In this document: one piece after another, positions 13,327-15,693 of the stretch
Layout of the letters: each line of letters begins with the position of its first letter
Numbering within the stretch: the first letter of the stretch is position 1
Assembly (NCBI GenBank): GCA_016282555.1
Contig: JAEEKU010000182.1
Span: 1 to 15,693, forward strand
DNA length: 15,693 nt
From: Methanomassiliicoccaceae archaeon
GTDB lineage: Archaea; Thermoplasmatota; Thermoplasmata; Methanomassiliicoccales; Methanomethylophilaceae
Reading direction: 5' to 3'
Translations under genes and position numbers: made by a program
Notes under the pieces: generated by a model
What the model was told of the DNA's origin: nothing
Database searches by the model: none
What the model saw: the letters and a program-made list of their open reading frames with translations, nothing else

Positions 13327-14745
13327 ATGGGCAGAGCGTCAGGGCTGGTTATGCTGTCAGCAGCGATTTTGATAGTTCTGTCTTCTTTATGCATAATCTC
13401 CGCCGACGACTCGTCCGATGCCGGGGAATACAAACCCGTTTCCGGCAAGGCGAACATAACTTCCGTGACCGTGGACGACAATTATGTTTCGGTAAAGGAG
13501 AGGGCGTTTGCCGGATGCGGGAATCTGATGTTCGTCACGCTTCCCGGCAGCATCCGCGAGATAGGCTCCGGGGCGTTCGCGGACTGTCCCGGCCTCAAAT
13601 CAGTCACGTTCTGCGGTACCGGAAACGTATCCGTCGGCGGCGGATCGTCCGTCATGGATAAGGGTACCGATGCGGTGATAATCAATATGGTCAAAGGGTC
13701 TCTGACAGTTCCTGCGGAGCTTATAGGCGGAAAAGGCATATCTTCGAACGAGACCGGCACCGTATTCAGATATAACGGCTCTCTCTGGGAGCAGATTTAC
13801 AGATTTTCCGTCGACGGCGATTCCCTTGAAAAGATAACTCCCAGGTCGGATTTTTCCGGCCAGGTTATACTGCCTCCCACGGTCAGAGCGGTTTCGGAAA
13901 GCGCGATCAGCCGTCTGTTCGACTTCGACAAGACATGGGTAAAAGGGGTGGTGATACCAGACGGAGTGCGCTCCATCGGCAGCAGCGCTTTCGAGGGATG
14001 CGAATATCTGGAAACCGTTTACATCCCCGATACCGTCGATTCTATAGGAAGAAACGCTTTTCTCAGCTGCAGATCTCTGAAAACCATCGATCTTCCTTCG
14101 GGACTGAAGGAGATCGGTTGGAACGCGTTCAAAAACTGCACCGGGCTGGAGAAGATTACAGTTCCCCAGAGAGTATCATCGATAGAGGGCGTTTTCGAAG
14201 GGTGTTCGGAACTGAGGGAAGTGAAGCTTCCCGCGGGTCTGACCGAAATCGGCGAGAGATCTTTCTACGGATGTTCCGGACTGGAAAGTTTCGTTTTTCC
14301 GCCGAAGACTGTTTCAGTGGCTTCGTCCGCGTTCTTCGGATGCAGATCGCTGTCTTTGACCGGTCTTCCCGATTCCGTCGTTTACATCGGCGACAGGGCT
14401 TTCGAAAGCTGCGCCTCGATAAACATCAGAGAGCTGCCCGGGAATCTCGCTTCCGTCGGCGACAGAGCATTTGCCGGGTGCGCTTCTCTGGAGTCGGTAT
14501 ATCTCCCGGGTTCGGTCGTTTACATCGGGAGAGAGGCGTTCACCAACTGTTTCAGTCTCAAATCGATCGAATTCGGCGGCCAGAAAAATATCTGCATCGG
14601 AGGATACACATTCCCGATGGGCGTGTCCCTTTCCGAATCATTTTTTTCGGAGAACGGATCCAGAATAATGAACAATTATTCGATTCAGGGAAATTTCAGA
14701 TTCAGCACTGACCCGAAACCCGGATATTACCAGTTTTCGGGGTGA
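13327..14745 (+). CDS. secreted BspA-like leucine-rich-repeat protein
   Basis: This 472-residue protein has a signal peptide at 1-26 (GRASGLVMLSAAILIVLSS core, likely cut after CIISA). Two LRR_5/BspA-type repeats follow at about 44-90, then a non-repeat region of about 110 residues (100-205). Nine consecutive repeats of 22-23 residues (about 205-412) have the consensus L-P-x-x-V-x-x-IG-x-x-AF-x-x-C-x-x-L, and a degenerate capping repeat ends near 430. Each repeat keeps a cysteine at the turn. The C-terminal 40 residues are Ser/Asn/Tyr-rich with no membrane anchor. Such proteins bind surfaces or other proteins and are frequent in gut microbes. The ligand is unknown. The next gene follows at once, in a different frame. 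Confidence 0.9.
   Translation: MGRASGLVMLSAAILIVLSSLCIISADDSSDAGEYKPVSGKANITSVTVDDNYVSVKERAFAGCGNLMFVTLPGSIREIGSGAFADCPGLKSVTFCGTGNVSVGGGSSVMDKGTDAVIINMVKGSLTVPAELIGGKGISSNETGTVFRYNGSLWEQIYRFSVDGDSLEKITPRSDFSGQVILPPTVRAVSESAISRLFDFDKTWVKGVVIPDGVRSIGSSAFEGCEYLETVYIPDTVDSIGRNAFLSCRSLKTIDLPSGLKEIGWNAFKNCTGLEKITVPQRVSSIEGVFEGCSELREVKLPAGLTEIGERSFYGCSGLESFVFPPKTVSVASSAFFGCRSLSLTGLPDSVVYIGDRAFESCASINIRELPGNLASVGDRAFAGCASLESVYLPGSVVYIGREAFTNCFSLKSIEFGGQKNICIGGYTFPMGVSLSESFFSENGSRIMNNYSIQGNFRFSTDPKPGYYQFSG
13939..14616 (+). repeat. tandem leucine-rich-repeat coding array
   Basis: About nine 66-69-nt units encode consecutive BspA-type repeats within the secreted protein, such as YIPDTVDSIGRNAFLSC and YLPGSVVYIGREAFTNC. 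The units are diverged at DNA level, so recent slippage is not evident. The fourth unit is one residue short (VSSIEGVFEGC). Confidence 0.8.
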
Positions 14746-14758
14746 TGTTATAAAAGCA

Positions 14759-15693
14759 TTGTTTATCGCTGCCCTGCTTGTCGCCGTAACGGCGCTGATT
14801 TCCGTGTTTCCCTGCGTCTCCGCATCATCCTCCGTTTCTTTTGATTCCGTTCCGGAACCGGAGCTGTCCGGACTGCTCGGCGAGGATTACGTTTATTCCC
14901 TGAAAACCGAAATTCTGGAAAAATCCGGACTGAACGTTCCGGAGGATGCCGAAGACTTTATCAGCAGAATCATGCTGGATAATATTTCTCTGAGAGTTGA
15001 AGGCGTTTCCGACTTCTTCACCGCAGGCGGAAATACGGGAAGGAATGCCGATTACCGGCTTCTTCTCGAATCGGATTATTATCTGGAATATGCGTCTGAC
15101 ATGGAGAAGTTCCGTCTGTTCGCGCTGTCAGAACCGGATGATGTGATGTGCTCTCCGGGAGATCTGATCCGCATTTCCGGGCATATGGCGGCGGATAAAG
15201 CTTCCAAAGCCGACAGTTACGGTTACGATCAGAGTTACGATAAGGAAATATCCGCATACGATTCCCTGAAAGTGTCTTCCGACGAGTCCTGTACAGTTTA
15301 TTCGGAGATAACCATAACCCATTTCGGAATGTCTTCCTCGTACGAGGTATACGGCATCTCGGATATCTCCAGAACCGTTCTGATGGATTTCATTTATCCT
15401 TCCGGAACGGAAAGAATCGTTCCCGGCGACGAGATGTTCTGCAGATGGACTTTGCGCGACGATATGGTATACGAAACCACGGACCTTATTTCGGAAAGCG
15501 GCAGATACTCCTTTTTCAGCGATAAAGGAAAGTATCTCTCCGGCGTTTCCCACGGAAGCGTCCCGCAGTTTGTTTTTATCCAGAATTTCGAAAGAACCGA
15601 AATGGATTACGACGTTTCGGTGCCGATTTTTCTCAACGGCTTTCTCAGCATCGAAAAGCTCGATCAGATGCTGAGGGAGGACGGATTGGATCC
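14759..15693 (+). CDS. secreted protein of unknown function (3' end outside window)
   Basis: An open frame of at least 311 codons runs to the window edge with typical codon use. It opens with a hydrophobic signal-peptide-like stretch (FIAALLVAVTALISVFPCVSA) followed by SSSVSF, the usual form of a cleaved export signal. The mature part is acidic, Ser/Asp/Tyr-rich and beta-like, with no repeats recognised. Start choice is uncertain. TTG at 14759 is the only canonical-type start before the hydrophobic core. A GGTGAT at 14741-14746 overlaps the stop of the preceding gene. An ATG at 14745 is in another frame and would fit if one base were missing at 14748-14749. It probably forms an operon with the leucine-rich-repeat gene. 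Confidence 0.8.
   Translation, partial: MFIAALLVAVTALISVFPCVSASSSVSFDSVPEPELSGLLGEDYVYSLKTEILEKSGLNVPEDAEDFISRIMLDNISLRVEGVSDFFTAGGNTGRNADYRLLLESDYYLEYASDMEKFRLFALSEPDDVMCSPGDLIRISGHMAADKASKADSYGYDQSYDKEISAYDSLKVSSDESCTVYSEITITHFGMSSSYEVYGISDISRTVLMDFIYPSGTERIVPGDEMFCRWTLRDDMVYETTDLISESGRYSFFSDKGKYLSGVSHGSVPQFVFIQNFERTEMDYDVSVPIFLNGFLSIEKLDQMLREDGLD

Noticed and set aside
13939..14616. CRISPR-like array from the regular 69-nt periodicity
   Set aside because: The periodicity comes from protein repeats in one open frame; the units are diverged and there are no identical repeats with unique spacers.

Overview
The window looks like a chromosomal segment from a methanogen-related euryarchaeon, most likely of the Thermoplasmata/Methanomassiliicoccales group. 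This is an inference from several signals. The archaeal signals are a ThiD-ThiN fusion, a HypA with the long archaeal spacing between its zinc CxxC pairs, TATA boxes 22-33 nt before many first-gene starts with no Shine-Dalgarno (leaderless mRNAs), and a NikR regulator. The order-level signals are BspA-like secreted leucine-rich-repeat proteins and no TAG among 18 visible stop codons (11 TGA, 7 TAA), which would fit a pyrrolysine-using lineage. No rRNA, tRNA, CRISPR array, insertion sequence or phage gene was seen. Order-level placement is moderate confidence.

Layout. Positions 1-104 hold the 3' end of an unidentified gene. A zinc-ribbon protein of unknown function (373-1335, +) converges on mntP, a manganese exporter (1325-1882, -). 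ogt, a DNA alkyl-guanine repair protein (2077-2568, +), is divergent from mntP. A long minus-strand block follows, read from 8287 down to 2563: an asparagine-synthetase-like PP-loop protein without a glutaminase domain, a RimK-type ATP-grasp ligase, a FolC-like Mur ligase, endonuclease III, then HypA, HypD and an unknown 191-residue protein. The first four form one tight run. hypA-hypD-191aa is a second tight run that may have its own promoter.

nikR (8500-8940, +) is divergent from the ligase operon and overlaps, tail to tail, an unknown 208-residue protein (8857-9483, -). A membrane-anchored FKBP-type prolyl isomerase (9689-10594, +) converges on thiDN (10639-11922, -) across a shared hairpin terminator. 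To the right are a small unknown protein (12018-12377), an EamA transporter (12398-13303), a secreted leucine-rich-repeat protein (13327-14745) and a second secreted protein that runs off the right edge.

How the genes work together. Metal handling recurs: mntP (manganese efflux), hypA/hypD (nickel and Fe(CN)2CO insertion for [NiFe]-hydrogenase) and nikR (nickel sensing). A GCATA-N16-TATGC inverted repeat brackets the nikR TATA box like a NikR operator. The three consecutive ligase-type enzymes suggest cofactor tailing or amide-bond chemistry, and this is the best candidate for a little-described pathway. The right end encodes surface or secreted proteins. No gene of more than 300 bases is missing: all intergenic gaps are under 300 bases, and the larger ones are promoter regions.
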